From Xanthomonas dyei (GTDB lineage Bacteria > Pseudomonadota > Gammaproteobacteria > Xanthomonadales > Xanthomonadaceae): DNA of 64,000 nucleotides. Location of the stretch: NCBI RefSeq assembly GCF_002939865.1, contig NZ_MDEE01000001.1, positions 62,001-126,000 on the forward strand, given 5' to 3'. The position numbers were made by a program, and so were the translations under genes. This document shows positions 13,563 through 22,287 of the stretch, in pieces. A model generated the notes under the pieces. The model was not told the origin of the DNA. It saw only the letters and a program-made list of their open reading frames with translations, and did no database searches. The first letter of the stretch is position 1. Each line of letters opens with the position of its first letter.

Positions 13563-13836
13563 TCGAAGGCATCCCTGACCCGCACGGCCGCAACGCGCGT
13601 CGCTTTCTACAGGCGCGCGCAGCATCAACGCGCATCGCCCCAGCGAACGCATGCTCACGCTAATACCAGGCAAACCCGTGCGCCCGAACATCCCCCAGGC
13701 GCGACGTCGGTCGCCAACGTCCCACGCACGCAACTGCCCATCGCTACGGCAGCAGCACGCTGCAATCGCCCCGGCCTGCCAGCTTGCAACGGCAGTCACG
13801 CTGACTGCAGCAATCGAGATCGCCGCCTCGCATAGA

Positions 13837-14439
13837 ATGGCGACGATGCTCGATACCCTCGCCGCTGACGCGCAACACAGCCTGGACATCAAGCACAGTC
13901 GCTTTCTGGCCCATGCTGCTGCACTCGACTCTTCCGCGCAGGCGCTGGAGATCGTGCAGCGCGTGTCGGTGCCCGATGCCACACACAACTGCTGGGCCTA
14001 CCGGTTCGGTCAAGAGTACCGTTCCAGCGACGATGGCGAACCCAGTGGCACTGCGGGGCGGCCGATTCTGGCGGCCATCGATGGCCAAGGCTTCGATCGC
14101 GTGGTGGTGGTGGTGACGCGCTGGTATGGCGGGATCAAGCTCGGTGCCGGTGGGCTGGTGCGCGCTTACGGCGGCAACGCAGCCGAATGTCTGCGCCTGG
14201 CCATGCGGCGGCCGCTGGTCGCGCTGACCCGGCTCGACCTGCAATGCCAGTTCGACGATCTGGGGCTGGTACACGCGGCGCTTGCCGCGTTCCATGTCGA
14301 CAAGCTGGATGAACACTTCGACGCCCAAGGCGCAGCGTTACGCGTGCAATTGCCTGCAGATCAGCTGGCTGGCTTGAAAACCCGCCTGTGCGACGCCACT
14401 CGCAATCGTGTCCATCTCTCAACACCGGAAGCCGCATGA
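13837..14439 (+). CDS. YigZ/IMPACT family protein
   Basis: A 200-residue protein of the YigZ/IMPACT family, with the hallmark block HNCWAYRFG, SSDDGEPSGTAGRPIL and VVVVTRWYGGIKLGAGGLVRAYG in its first half and a DUF1949-like ferredoxin fold in the second. The bacterial function is unsettled; eukaryotic IMPACT regulates the kinase GCN2. Start uncertain: ATG at 13837 or the in-frame ATG at 13846, neither with a clear ribosome-binding site. A TAGAAT hexamer at 13833-13838 resembles a -10 element, which would make the message nearly leaderless. The stop overlaps the next start by ATGA. Confidence 0.85.
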   Translation: MATMLDTLAADAQHSLDIKHSRFLAHAAALDSSAQALEIVQRVSVPDATHNCWAYRFGQEYRSSDDGEPSGTAGRPILAAIDGQGFDRVVVVVTRWYGGIKLGAGGLVRAYGGNAAECLRLAMRRPLVALTRLDLQCQFDDLGLVHAALAAFHVDKLDEHFDAQGAALRVQLPADQLAGLKTRLCDATRNRVHLSTPEAA

Positions 14440-16205
14440 ATCAGCCAGCCGCCGCCAGGCCCAACCCGTTGCGGAAGCTTGGCAGCCTGCGCACCTTGTG
14501 GCCGTTCGTACAACGTCAGCGCGGCCTGTTCGCCGCCTGGCTGATCGCACTCGCGGTGTCTGCGGCGGCCACGTTGAGCCTGCCCGCCGCGGTCAAGCGC
14601 ATGATCGATCACGGCTTCTCCGGCGGCACGCAGATCAACCACGCCTTCGCCCTGTTGTTTGCGGTGGCGGTGGTGCTCGCCCTGGCCACGGCAGCGCGCT
14701 TTTACTTCGTAGCGTTGCTGGGCGAAAAAGTCGTCGCCGACCTGCGCGGCCGTCTGTATGCGCACCTGATCAGCCTGGACGCCGGCTTTCATGATCGCAG
14801 CCGCAGCGGCGAGCTGGTATCGCGACTGTCGGCCGACAGCGAGCTGCTGCGGGGGCTGATCGGCACCACCATGTCGGTGGCGTTGCGTAGCTCGGTGACG
14901 GTGATCGGCAGCATGGCGATGTTGTTCGTCACCAGCCCGCGCCTGGCTGGATTCACGATGATCGGCATTCCGCTGGCGGTGCTGCCGATCGTGCTGGGCG
15001 CGCGCCGGTTGCAAAAGATTTCGCGCGCCAGCCAGGACCGTGTGGCCGATGCCAATACGCTGGCGGCCGAAACGTTGGGCGCAGTGCGCACCGTGCAGGC
15101 GCATGCGCGCGAGCGTTACGAAAGCCAGCGTTTCAGCCAGGCCTTGTTTGCGGCGATCGATACCGCGCGGCTGCGCATCCGCACCCAGGCCGGCGTAACC
15201 GCCATCGCCATCATGCTGATCTTCGGTGCCATCGTTGGCGTGCTGTGGTTGGGCGCGCATGACGTGGTGTCCGGGCGTATGACACCCGGCACGCTGGGCC
15301 AGTTCGTGCTGTATGCCTTGATCGGCGGCGGCTCGGTCGGCGCGCTGGCCGAGGTATGGAACGAGTTGCAGCGCGCCGCCGGCGGCATGGGCCGGGTCGG
15401 CGAGCTGCTCGACGAAGAGCCGGCCATTTTGGCGCCGGCCACGCCAACGCCCTTGCCGCAGCCGCTGCGCGGGGCGATCCATTTCGACCAGGTGGCGTTT
15501 CATTATCCGCAGCGCCCCGACGCACCGGCACTGGACAAATTTGATTTGCACGTCAGCCCGGGCGAGACCGTTGCCCTGGTCGGGCCGTCCGGCGCGGGCA
15601 AGAGCACGGTGCTGGCGATGCTGCTGCGCTTCCACGACCCGGCCAGCGGCAGCGTGCGCATCGACGAGGTGGACCAGCGCCAGACCGACCCGGTGCGCTT
15701 GCGCGAGCACATCGCGCTGGTCCCGCAGCAACCGACCCTGTTCGCGGCCAGTGCCGCCGACAACATCCGCTATGGCCGCCTGGAGGCCAGCGATGCCGAG
15801 GTGGAAGCGGCGGCAGCGGCGGCAGAAGCCGATGTCTTCATTCGCGCCCTGCCCCAGGGCTATGCCAGCGAGCTGGGCGAACGCGGCACGCGCCTGTCCG
15901 GTGGCCAGCAGCAACGCGTGGCGATCGCGCGTGCCTTGCTCAAGGACGCTCCCATCCTGCTACTGGACGAAGCCACCAGCGCACTGGACGCACAGAGCGA
16001 GCGCGCCGTGCAGCAAGCGCTGGACCGGCTGATGCAGGGCCGCACCACCCTGGTCATCGCGCACCGCCTGGCCACCGTACTCAAGGCCGACCGCATCGTG
16101 GTCATGGATGCCGGCCGCATCGTGGCGCAGGGCACGCATGCGCAGTTGATCGCCGAAGGCGGCCTGTACGCCGAGCTGGCACGGCTGCAATTCATCGATC
16201 AATGA
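14436..16205 (+). CDS. ABC exporter, fused permease and ATPase (MsbA-like)
   Basis: A 589-residue half-transporter. Six membrane segments occupy about residues 25-320, with the typical LPAAVKRMIDHGF and ELVSRLSADSELLRGL coupling-helix region. The ATPase domain follows: Walker A GPSGAGKST near residue 387, Q-loop LVPQQPTLFA, signature LSGGQQQRVAIARALL, Walker B ILLLDEATSALD and H-loop IAHRLATV. All catalytic motifs are intact, unlike the second ABC gene nearby. Family members export lipids, peptides or drugs; the substrate cannot be told. It overlaps the YigZ-family gene by four bases, implying translational coupling. Confidence 0.9.
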   Translation: MNQPAAARPNPLRKLGSLRTLWPFVQRQRGLFAAWLIALAVSAAATLSLPAAVKRMIDHGFSGGTQINHAFALLFAVAVVLALATAARFYFVALLGEKVVADLRGRLYAHLISLDAGFHDRSRSGELVSRLSADSELLRGLIGTTMSVALRSSVTVIGSMAMLFVTSPRLAGFTMIGIPLAVLPIVLGARRLQKISRASQDRVADANTLAAETLGAVRTVQAHARERYESQRFSQALFAAIDTARLRIRTQAGVTAIAIMLIFGAIVGVLWLGAHDVVSGRMTPGTLGQFVLYALIGGGSVGALAEVWNELQRAAGGMGRVGELLDEEPAILAPATPTPLPQPLRGAIHFDQVAFHYPQRPDAPALDKFDLHVSPGETVALVGPSGAGKSTVLAMLLRFHDPASGSVRIDEVDQRQTDPVRLREHIALVPQQPTLFAASAADNIRYGRLEASDAEVEAAAAAAEADVFIRALPQGYASELGERGTRLSGGQQQRVAIARALLKDAPILLLDEATSALDAQSERAVQQALDRLMQGRTTLVIAHRLATVLKADRIVVMDAGRIVAQGTHAQLIAEGGLYAELARLQFIDQ

Positions 16206-16295
16206 CGGCCGGTTGAGGCCCACTGCGGGCCACACGCTCACTCACCGGCCTGGCCGGCAGTGCGACTCCGAGCGACCCGACGTGCCGATGCGACC

Positions 16296-17195
16296 ATGCC
16301 CCGCCCCAAGACCACCCTTCGCCAACTGAGTTACTTCGTCGCACTTGCCGACACCGGCAGCTTCACTCGCGCCGCCGAACAGATGGGCGTGTCGCAGCCC
16401 TCGCTGTCGCAACAGATCCGCGCACTGGAGGCCATCATCGGCGCACCGCTGTTCGAGCGCGGCGTGCCGGCCATCCTGACCCCGCTCGGGCGCGATCTGC
16501 TCGACCGCGCGCGCAGCATCCTGCTCGACGTGGCCGATCTGGAAGACCTGCGCACCACCGCGGCCGATACATTGATTGGCACCATCCGGCTCGGTGTCTC
16601 GCCCACGCTGGGCGCCTACCTGATGCCCAGCCTGGTTGCGCGGCTGCACCGCGAGCACCCGGCGCTGCGCGTGCACGTGCGCGAGGGTTTGCCCACCGTA
16701 CTGGCCAGCGACCTGGCCAATGGCGTGCACGATCTGATCCTGGCGCAACTGCCGGTGGCCGGGCGCAGCCTGCACAGCGAACGACTGTTCCGTGAGCCCT
16801 TGCACGTGACCATGGCCGCCGATCACCCGCTGCGCAGCAAACGCTACATCACCCCTGCCGATCTGCGCGGTACCAACCTGCTCACCTTGATGCCGGAATA
16901 CCGATTGGCCGAACAGGTGGCCGCCATCGCGATGGACGTCGGTGCCCATGTACTGCGCGATTACGAAGGAACGAGTCTGGATGCGATCCGGCAGATGGCC
17001 GGCATGGGCATGGGGTTGGCGCTGTTGCCGGACCTGTACGTGCGCCAGGAAATCCGCGAAGGCGACGATGTGGTGGTGCGCCCGATCAAGGGCGGCCGCT
17101 ATTACCGCGAGATTGGGCTGCTGTGGCGGCAAGGCGCAGGACGTGCGCCAGCGTTCGGTTTGATCGCCGATTTGCTGCGCGCTGCAGCCGCATAG
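16296..17195 (+). CDS. LysR-family regulator, OxyR-like but without cysteines
   Basis: A 299-residue LysR-type transcription factor. The winged helix-turn-helix is at residues 1-60 (LRQLSYFVALADTGSFTRAA, then VSQPSLSQQIRALE), and the effector domain resembles OxyR, especially GTSLDAIRQMAGMGMGLALL near the C-terminus. The E. coli OxyR redox pair is absent: where a cysteine would stand the sequence reads LLTLMPEYRLAEQV, and the whole protein has no cysteine at all. It therefore cannot sense peroxide by disulfide formation. The start at 16296 follows the family N-terminus; the frame is open 12 codons further. An OxyR-type site overlaps the stop codon and precedes the export operon. Confidence 0.87.
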   Translation: MPRPKTTLRQLSYFVALADTGSFTRAAEQMGVSQPSLSQQIRALEAIIGAPLFERGVPAILTPLGRDLLDRARSILLDVADLEDLRTTAADTLIGTIRLGVSPTLGAYLMPSLVARLHREHPALRVHVREGLPTVLASDLANGVHDLILAQLPVAGRSLHSERLFREPLHVTMAADHPLRSKRYITPADLRGTNLLTLMPEYRLAEQVAAIAMDVGAHVLRDYEGTSLDAIRQMAGMGMGLALLPDLYVRQEIREGDDVVVRPIKGGRYYREIGLLWRQGAGRAPAFGLIADLLRAAAA

Positions 17196-17217
17196 GAAAA
17201 TCCTATACAACGGATAA
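17192..17217. promoter_or_regulatory. Probable LysR/OxyR-type operator
   Basis: The palindrome ATAGGAAAATCCTAT (17192-17206) contains both the general LysR core T-N11-A and the OxyR quarter-site pattern ATAG-N7-CTAT. Seven bases later comes ATAA at 17214, so three of four OxyR quarter-sites appear in register (ATAG-N7-CTAT-N7-ATAA). Another TCCTATA lies at 17232-17238. The site covers the stop codon of the OxyR-like gene and lies 78 bases before the start of the degenerate ABC gene, so it likely controls the export operon. This is a motif match read by eye. Confidence 0.6.
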
Positions 17218-17283
17218 GCGCTCCGGCCTTGTCCTATAGCGGTAACTCGTCAATGCTTCACTGAACTCATCAATGGAAGTTCA

Positions 17284-18972
17284 ATGGCGTCACAGCGGAT
17301 CGGATGGCGGGAAGCGGCGGGCTGGCTGGCGGAAATCGTCGGGCCTGACATGCCGTACGTGCGTCTTGCCCTGGTGTACGGCGTGGCGATCAGCCTGCTG
17401 TCGCTGGCCACGCCCATCTCGGTGCAGTTGCTGATCAACAGCGTCGCCAATACCGCACTGTCCACGCCACTGTGGACGTTGTCGGGCCTGTTGCTGGGGC
17501 TGCTGCTGCTGGTGGCGTGCCTGAGCGCGATGCGGGTGTGGATGATGGCGCTGTTCGAACGCCGCCTGTTCGCGCGCGTGGTGGCCGAGATCACGGTGCG
17601 CGCGGTGCATGCGCAGAACCCCTTCTTCGCCGACCAGAACCGCGGCGATGTGTTCAACCGCTACTTCGATCTGGTGGTGGTGCAAAAAGCGGTGCCCAGC
17701 CTGGCGATCGGCGCCTTCACCATCGTGCTGCAGTCGGCCGTCGGCCTGATCGTCACCAGCTTCTACCACCCGTTTTTCCTCGGGTTCAACGCCTTGCTGC
17801 TGCTGATCATCTTCGCCATCTGGATGATCTGGTCGCGCGGTTCGATTCGCACTGCGGTCGACCTCAGCCACGCCAAGCACAATGCCGCGCATTGGCTGGA
17901 AAGCGTCGGCGGTTCCAATGGCTTCTACAAATCCAGCCGCCATCTCAACTTTGCGATGGACCGCTCCGAGGCGGTCACTGCGGCCTATGTCGACCGGCAT
18001 CGGCGCCATTTCCGCTATAGCTTCACCCAGACGGTGGCGTTCCTGCTGCTGTACGCCGTTGCCAGCGCGGCGCTGCTGGCGCTGGGCGGCAGCTTGATCC
18101 TGCGTGGCGAGCTGTCGATTGGCCAGCTGGTGGCGGCCGAGCTGATCCTGAGCGCGGTGTTCTATGGCATCGCGCAGCTCGGCGCGTATCTGGACACGTT
18201 CTACGATCTGGTGGCCAGTGCCGAAGAATTGTCGCTGCTGTATGCCATTCCGCAGGAACGTGCCGTCGTGGCGGCCGGCAAGATCCCCGGCAACAGCGCG
18301 GTGCGGCTGGACGGCGTGGTGATCGAGGGGGCGCGGTTCGATTTCACCCTGGAAGCCGGCGAGCATCTGGTGACGCTGGCCGATGGCGGCGCCGAGCGGC
18401 TGCTGGCGATGGTGCTCAAGCGCCATGTGGTGCCGGATCGCGGCCTGGTGATGGTGGGCGGTGCGGACCTGGCCACCTTCGACATGTACCTGCTGCGCTC
18501 GGAAGTCACCGTGCTCGATCGACCGACGATTGTCGAAGTCACCATCCGCGAGTATCTGGCCATGGCCTCGGCCGACGTGAGCTCCGAAGCGATGCTGGAA
18601 GCCATCGACACGGTGGGGCTGCGCGCACGCATCGCCGCCTTGCCGCAGGGCCTGGACACGCGCCTTGCCGCGTCCGGCTTTCCGCTGTGGATCGGCGAAG
18701 TGATGGCGCTGAAGCTGGCAAACGCCTTGCTGGTGCGCCCACGCGTGCTGATGTTGTCGCAGCTCTACGACCTGCTCCCCGCAGAACGCCTGACCCGTGT
18801 GCTGGGACGCCTGAAGGAGGCCGGCACCACCGTGCTGCTGTGCACCGGCAGGCCGGAAGACATCACCCTGGATGGCTGGTTCCGCCTGGAACCCGCGCGC
18901 CAGCAGCGCTACGCCACGCGCGCCGAACTCATCGCATCCACCCAGGAGGCCACCAATGCAGCACGCCCCTGA
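17284..18972 (+). CDS. ABC exporter-like protein with a degenerate ATPase domain
   Basis: A 562-residue protein laid out like a type I exporter: six membrane segments within residues 25-310, then an ATPase-like domain from about 338. Every catalytic motif is lost. At the Walker A position (about 365-373) it reads LADGGAERL, with no glycine loop and no lysine; at the Q-loop TVLDRPT; at the signature (about 462-472) AASGFPLWIGE instead of LSGGQ; at Walker B (487-492) RVLMLSQLYD with no Asp-Glu; and at the H-loop LCTGRPED. The fold outline (ALPQGLDTRL, ALKLANALLVRPRVLML) is still clear. It is followed by HlyD- and TolC-type genes, overlapping the first by 17 bases. Confidence 0.85.
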   Translation: MASQRIGWREAAGWLAEIVGPDMPYVRLALVYGVAISLLSLATPISVQLLINSVANTALSTPLWTLSGLLLGLLLLVACLSAMRVWMMALFERRLFARVVAEITVRAVHAQNPFFADQNRGDVFNRYFDLVVVQKAVPSLAIGAFTIVLQSAVGLIVTSFYHPFFLGFNALLLLIIFAIWMIWSRGSIRTAVDLSHAKHNAAHWLESVGGSNGFYKSSRHLNFAMDRSEAVTAAYVDRHRRHFRYSFTQTVAFLLLYAVASAALLALGGSLILRGELSIGQLVAAELILSAVFYGIAQLGAYLDTFYDLVASAEELSLLYAIPQERAVVAAGKIPGNSAVRLDGVVIEGARFDFTLEAGEHLVTLADGGAERLLAMVLKRHVVPDRGLVMVGGADLATFDMYLLRSEVTVLDRPTIVEVTIREYLAMASADVSSEAMLEAIDTVGLRARIAALPQGLDTRLAASGFPLWIGEVMALKLANALLVRPRVLMLSQLYDLLPAERLTRVLGRLKEAGTTVLLCTGRPEDITLDGWFRLEPARQQRYATRAELIASTQEATNAARP

Positions 18973-20041
18973 TCGGATCGCGCACTTCCCCACGCTGGCC
19001 TCGATGCGGCCACCGAGCATCGCCAAGGCGCTGGCGTGGATGCTGTTGATCGGCGTCGCCATCGCAGGTTCCATCCTCGCGTTCGCACCGTGGGTGCAGA
19101 CCGCCAGCGGCAAGGGCCAGGTGGTCTCGCTGGACCCGGGCGACCGCCAGCAGCAGGTCACCGCCTTCGTGCCCGGCCGCGTCGAGCGCTGGTACGTACA
19201 CGATGGCCAGCACGTGTCCAAGGGCGACCCGATCGCACGCGTCGGCGACCTGGACCCGGATCTACTGACTCGGCTTGCCAGCGAGCGCGCGCAGGTCGCG
19301 GCGGAAATCGCCGCCATCCAGCAATCGCGCGCGGTCGCCAGCATCGACGTGGAACGCAGCCGGCAATTGCTCGCCGAAGGGCTGGCCGGGCGCCGCGATT
19401 ACGAGCTGACCCAGATCAAGGTGGCCGAAGCCGACGCCAAGCTGGCCGAATCGCGCGCCAAGTTGACCCGCATCGACATCCAGTTGAACCGCCAGTCCGC
19501 ACAGCTGGTGCACGCGCCGCGCGATGGTCGCGTACAGCAGCTCAACGCCGCCAGCGGCAGCGCCATGGTCTCGCCCGGCACGGTATTGGCGGTGATTGCG
19601 CCCGAGCGCGTGGAGCGTGCCGTGGAGCTGTATATCGATGGCCGCGACGTGCCGTTGATTCGCCCCGGCCGCCCGGTGCGGCTCGAATTCGAAGGTTGGC
19701 CGGCGATCCAGTTCAGCGGCTGGCCGTCGGTGGCGCACGGCATGTTCGATGGTCGTGTGCGCGCGATCGACCCCAATGCCGCACCGGATGGGCTGTTCCG
19801 CATCCTGGTCGAGCCGCTACCGGGCAAACCCGCATGGCCGGCGCAGGAATTCGCCCGCCAGGGCGGCAAGGTGCGCGGCTGGGTACTGGGCGAAACGGTG
19901 CGGGTGGGCTACGAACTATGGCGCCAGCTCAACAACTTCCCGTTGGAATTCGGCCGCCGCCCCGCCGCGACCACGCAGGACGATGGCAAGGCCAAGCCTG
20001 CCGCCGACAAGTCCGAAGACGACACGACGGGCAAGAAATGA
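18956..20041 (+). CDS. HlyD-family periplasmic adaptor
   Basis: A 361-residue membrane fusion protein. One membrane segment (about residues 26-47, ALAWMLLIGVAIAGSILAFA) is followed by a lipoyl-like/barrel-sandwich half (VTAFVPGRVERWYVHDGQHV), a short coiled-coil hairpin (about 100-165), the returning half (LVHAPRDGRVQQLNA) and a beta-barrel domain. The tail (about 335-361) is charged and low-complexity. It links an inner-membrane exporter with an outer-membrane channel. An AGGAGG site at 18944-18949, six bases before the ATG at 18956, sets the start inside the end of the ABC gene. Its stop overlaps the next start. Confidence 0.9.
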   Translation: MQHAPDRIAHFPTLASMRPPSIAKALAWMLLIGVAIAGSILAFAPWVQTASGKGQVVSLDPGDRQQQVTAFVPGRVERWYVHDGQHVSKGDPIARVGDLDPDLLTRLASERAQVAAEIAAIQQSRAVASIDVERSRQLLAEGLAGRRDYELTQIKVAEADAKLAESRAKLTRIDIQLNRQSAQLVHAPRDGRVQQLNAASGSAMVSPGTVLAVIAPERVERAVELYIDGRDVPLIRPGRPVRLEFEGWPAIQFSGWPSVAHGMFDGRVRAIDPNAAPDGLFRILVEPLPGKPAWPAQEFARQGGKVRGWVLGETVRVGYELWRQLNNFPLEFGRRPAATTQDDGKAKPAADKSEDDTTGKK

Positions 20042-21441
20042 TGCGGCGTCTGTTTGTCCTGCTGATCGCACTGTGCCCCGGTGCGGCCTTCGCACAGGCC
20101 GCGCCGCTGACCCTGGACGAAGTGCTGCAGTCCTCGGCCCGCTCTGCGCCGCAGATCGTCGAAGCGTTGGCGAAAGTCCGCCAGGCCGAAGGCAAGGGAA
20201 TCTCGGCCGACGGCGCGTTCGACACCGTGTTCGATATCGAAGGCCGCTCGCGCGAGGCCGGCTACTACGACGGCAGCACCATCGAAAGCGGCGTCAAGCG
20301 GCCGTTCGAGAACAACGGCGGTTATTACTACGGCGGCTACCGGTCCTCGCGCGGTGCGTTCCCGGTCTACGAAGACAAGTCGTATACCGACCGCGGCGGC
20401 GAAGTGAAGGTCGGCGCGCTGTACGCGCTGTTGCGCGACCGCGTGGTCGACGAGCGTCGCACCAAGCGCAGCGTTGCCAGCGCCGACATCAATGTCGCCC
20501 AGTACGAAGCGGAGATGGTGGCGATCGGCGTGCAGCGGCGCGCCGTGGACGCCTACCAGAGCTGGGTGGCAGCCGGCCTCAAACTGCGTGCGTACAACGA
20601 CCTGCTGGCGTTGGCCGAGCAGCGCCGCAATGCGATTTCGCGACAGGTGACGCTGGGTGCGCGCCCGACCATTCTGCTGACCGAAAACGACCAGAACCTG
20701 GTGCGCCGGCGCGCGCTGGTGGTGCGCTCGGAGCAGGACTTCGCCAACGCCGCCAATGCCTTGTCGCTGTATCTGCGCGACGCCGCCGGCATGCCGCTGA
20801 TCGTCTCCAGCGAGCGCCTGCCACCGGATACTTCCGCACTGGAAGGCCTGGCCGGTGCCAGCAAGATCACCGCGCCGGTGGAGCGGCCCGATTACCGCGC
20901 CGTGCTGACCCGCATCGACCAGGCCACTGCCCGGCTGATGCTGGCGCAGAACGATCTGAGGCCACGGCTCGATGTGAGTTTCGAAGTCAGCAAGGACCTG
21001 GGCGACCCCGGCGTGGGCGGGCCCAATCGCTCGCCGACCGATGCGATCATCGGCTTCCGTTTCAGCGTGCCGCTGGAAAACCGTTCCGCCAAAGGCCGCG
21101 TTGCCGAAGCACGCGCGGAGATCGAAGCGCTGGATCAGCGCAGCCGCTTCCTGCGCGACCAGATCTCGGTGGAAGTGGAGTCCATCGTGATCTCGCTCAA
21201 CGCAGCCGAACGACTGGCCAAGATGGCCGACGAAGAACGCGGCCTCGCCGACCGCCTGGCCGCCGCCGAACGGCGACGCTTCGAACTGGGCTCGGGCGAT
21301 TTCTTCCTGGTCAACCAGCGCGAGGAAACCGCCAACGACGCACGCGTGCGTTTGATCGATGCGCAGGCGCGGATTGCCTCGGCGCGCGCAGAGTTGGCAG
21401 CGGCTACCGCTGACCGGGATGCGTTGCAGTTAGGTCGTTGA
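20038..21441 (+). CDS. TolC-family outer-membrane channel protein
   Basis: A 467-residue protein with a signal peptide (MMRRLFVLLIALCPGAAFA, cleaved before QAAP) and the TolC/OEP layout: LTLDEVLQSSARSAPQIVEA at the mature N-terminus, long alpha-helical stretches, and a C-terminal QINQREETANDARV-like segment (seen as FFLVNQREETANDARVRLID). A Gly/Tyr-rich insertion (about residues 80-115, NGGYYYGGYRSSRG) is unusual. Two adjacent ATGs (20038 and 20041) are possible; the first overlaps the HlyD stop as ATGA. It completes a tripartite envelope system with the degenerate ABC and HlyD proteins. Confidence 0.87.
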   Translation: MMRRLFVLLIALCPGAAFAQAAPLTLDEVLQSSARSAPQIVEALAKVRQAEGKGISADGAFDTVFDIEGRSREAGYYDGSTIESGVKRPFENNGGYYYGGYRSSRGAFPVYEDKSYTDRGGEVKVGALYALLRDRVVDERRTKRSVASADINVAQYEAEMVAIGVQRRAVDAYQSWVAAGLKLRAYNDLLALAEQRRNAISRQVTLGARPTILLTENDQNLVRRRALVVRSEQDFANAANALSLYLRDAAGMPLIVSSERLPPDTSALEGLAGASKITAPVERPDYRAVLTRIDQATARLMLAQNDLRPRLDVSFEVSKDLGDPGVGGPNRSPTDAIIGFRFSVPLENRSAKGRVAEARAEIEALDQRSRFLRDQISVEVESIVISLNAAERLAKMADEERGLADRLAAAERRRFELGSGDFFLVNQREETANDARVRLIDAQARIASARAELAAATADRDALQLGR

Positions 21442-21842
21442 CGCGTTGAGTCTGCGCTGGTCGCGCCTGCGCGCATTGGTCCTGCGCCATACCAATTGCG
21501 CCGCTGGCAGTGCTTGTAAGGGCTTATACAGCGTGGCCGGCGATATCGCAGGGCGATCCGCAGAACTGGCAGCGATCTCGACTGGATACGGCGCTACGGA
21601 TTTCGAAGCTACGTTGCTTGCTGAGCTATAAGCAGCCGCGACGTTGCGAATCGCTGCAATGGGTTCGGTCCAAGACACCCAGCGTCGGACCCCGCATGGC
21701 GATCTTAACCTGCAGGTCGTTCGCCTCATCGTACGACGACGTCCGAATAACATCTGCGTGCGCATGCTCGGCGTGCCGGCCAACCGCTGGCGGTACGGGC
21801 CAATCGCCCGCATGGCAACCTTGCAATCCTTCGGAGGTGCAT
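21442..21842. other. Intergenic region, nothing recognised except the next ribosome-binding site
   Basis: About 400 bases with lower coding quality on all frames. Several short open frames exist but lack ribosome-binding sites and sensible products. A strong GGAGG at 21833-21837 belongs to the following small gene. Confidence 0.4.
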
Positions 21843-22037
21843 ATGTCTTTTCGGCAATTTCCCGCGATCGGCGCAGATGGCGAGCCGTACGTCATCATCG
21901 AATTTCGCAACGAGCAGTCGCCTGGCCAGGGCGCACATCCCGCGCCGCGTTACGAACTCCCCGACGGCCGTCATTTGCAACGGCAAGGGCAACGCTTCAT
22001 CACCGAAGGCGGCGAGCTGCAACTCTCCACACCGTGA
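21843..22037 (+). CDS. Small hypothetical protein (64 aa)
   Basis: A 64-residue soluble protein, MSFRQFPAIGADGEPYVIIE onward, ending LQLSTP. It has no signal peptide, membrane segment or cysteine. The middle segment YELPDGRHLQRQGQRFITEG looks like a small beta-sheet unit, and I do not recognise the family with certainty. The evidence that it is real is a consensus GGAGG five bases before the ATG, a start-to-stop frame without rare codons, and three hairpins directly after the stop. It stands alone between the TolC-type gene and the convergent tyrA. Confidence 0.7.
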   Translation: MSFRQFPAIGADGEPYVIIEFRNEQSPGQGAHPAPRYELPDGRHLQRQGQRFITEGGELQLSTP

Positions 22038-22044
22038 GCGCTGC

Positions 22045-22149
22045 CTGGTCATTTTTTGACCAGCCAGACGACAGCCCTTGCCCTGCAAGGGCTGCGCCAG
22101 CTTATCCACATGCTTGTGCAACTTTCATCCACACCCCGTGTGGATGAAA
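22045..22149. terminator. Three consecutive hairpins after the small gene
   Basis: Hairpin 1: CTGGTCA (22045-22051), loop TTTTT, TGACCAG (22057-22063). Hairpin 2: CAGCCCTTG (22072-22080), loop CCCTG, CAAGGGCTG (22086-22094). Hairpin 3: a perfect 12-base stem TTTCATCCACAC (22123-22134) with loop CCC and GTGTGGATGAAA (22138-22149). None is followed by a long T run, so they may act as transcript ends or as RNA-stability elements. Between 2 and 3 lies TTATCCACA (22102-22110), a perfect DnaA-box consensus, and hairpin 3 arms each carry a one-mismatch copy. Confidence 0.55.
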
Positions 22150-22287
22150 TTGTGATTCTCTTCCGAACAGAGGCTTTGAATTTGCGCCGCTTGCAGCGCC
22201 GAATGCGACGTGCAGCGTTACGCAATTGATGATCAGGACACATCAACAACAGCATTTTGCCGGCTAACGTACAAGTCAACCGGCAAG

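Noticed and set aside
16296-17195. Naming the LysR gene oxyR
   Set aside because: No cysteine is present, so the defining redox chemistry is absent; the similarity alone does not justify the name.
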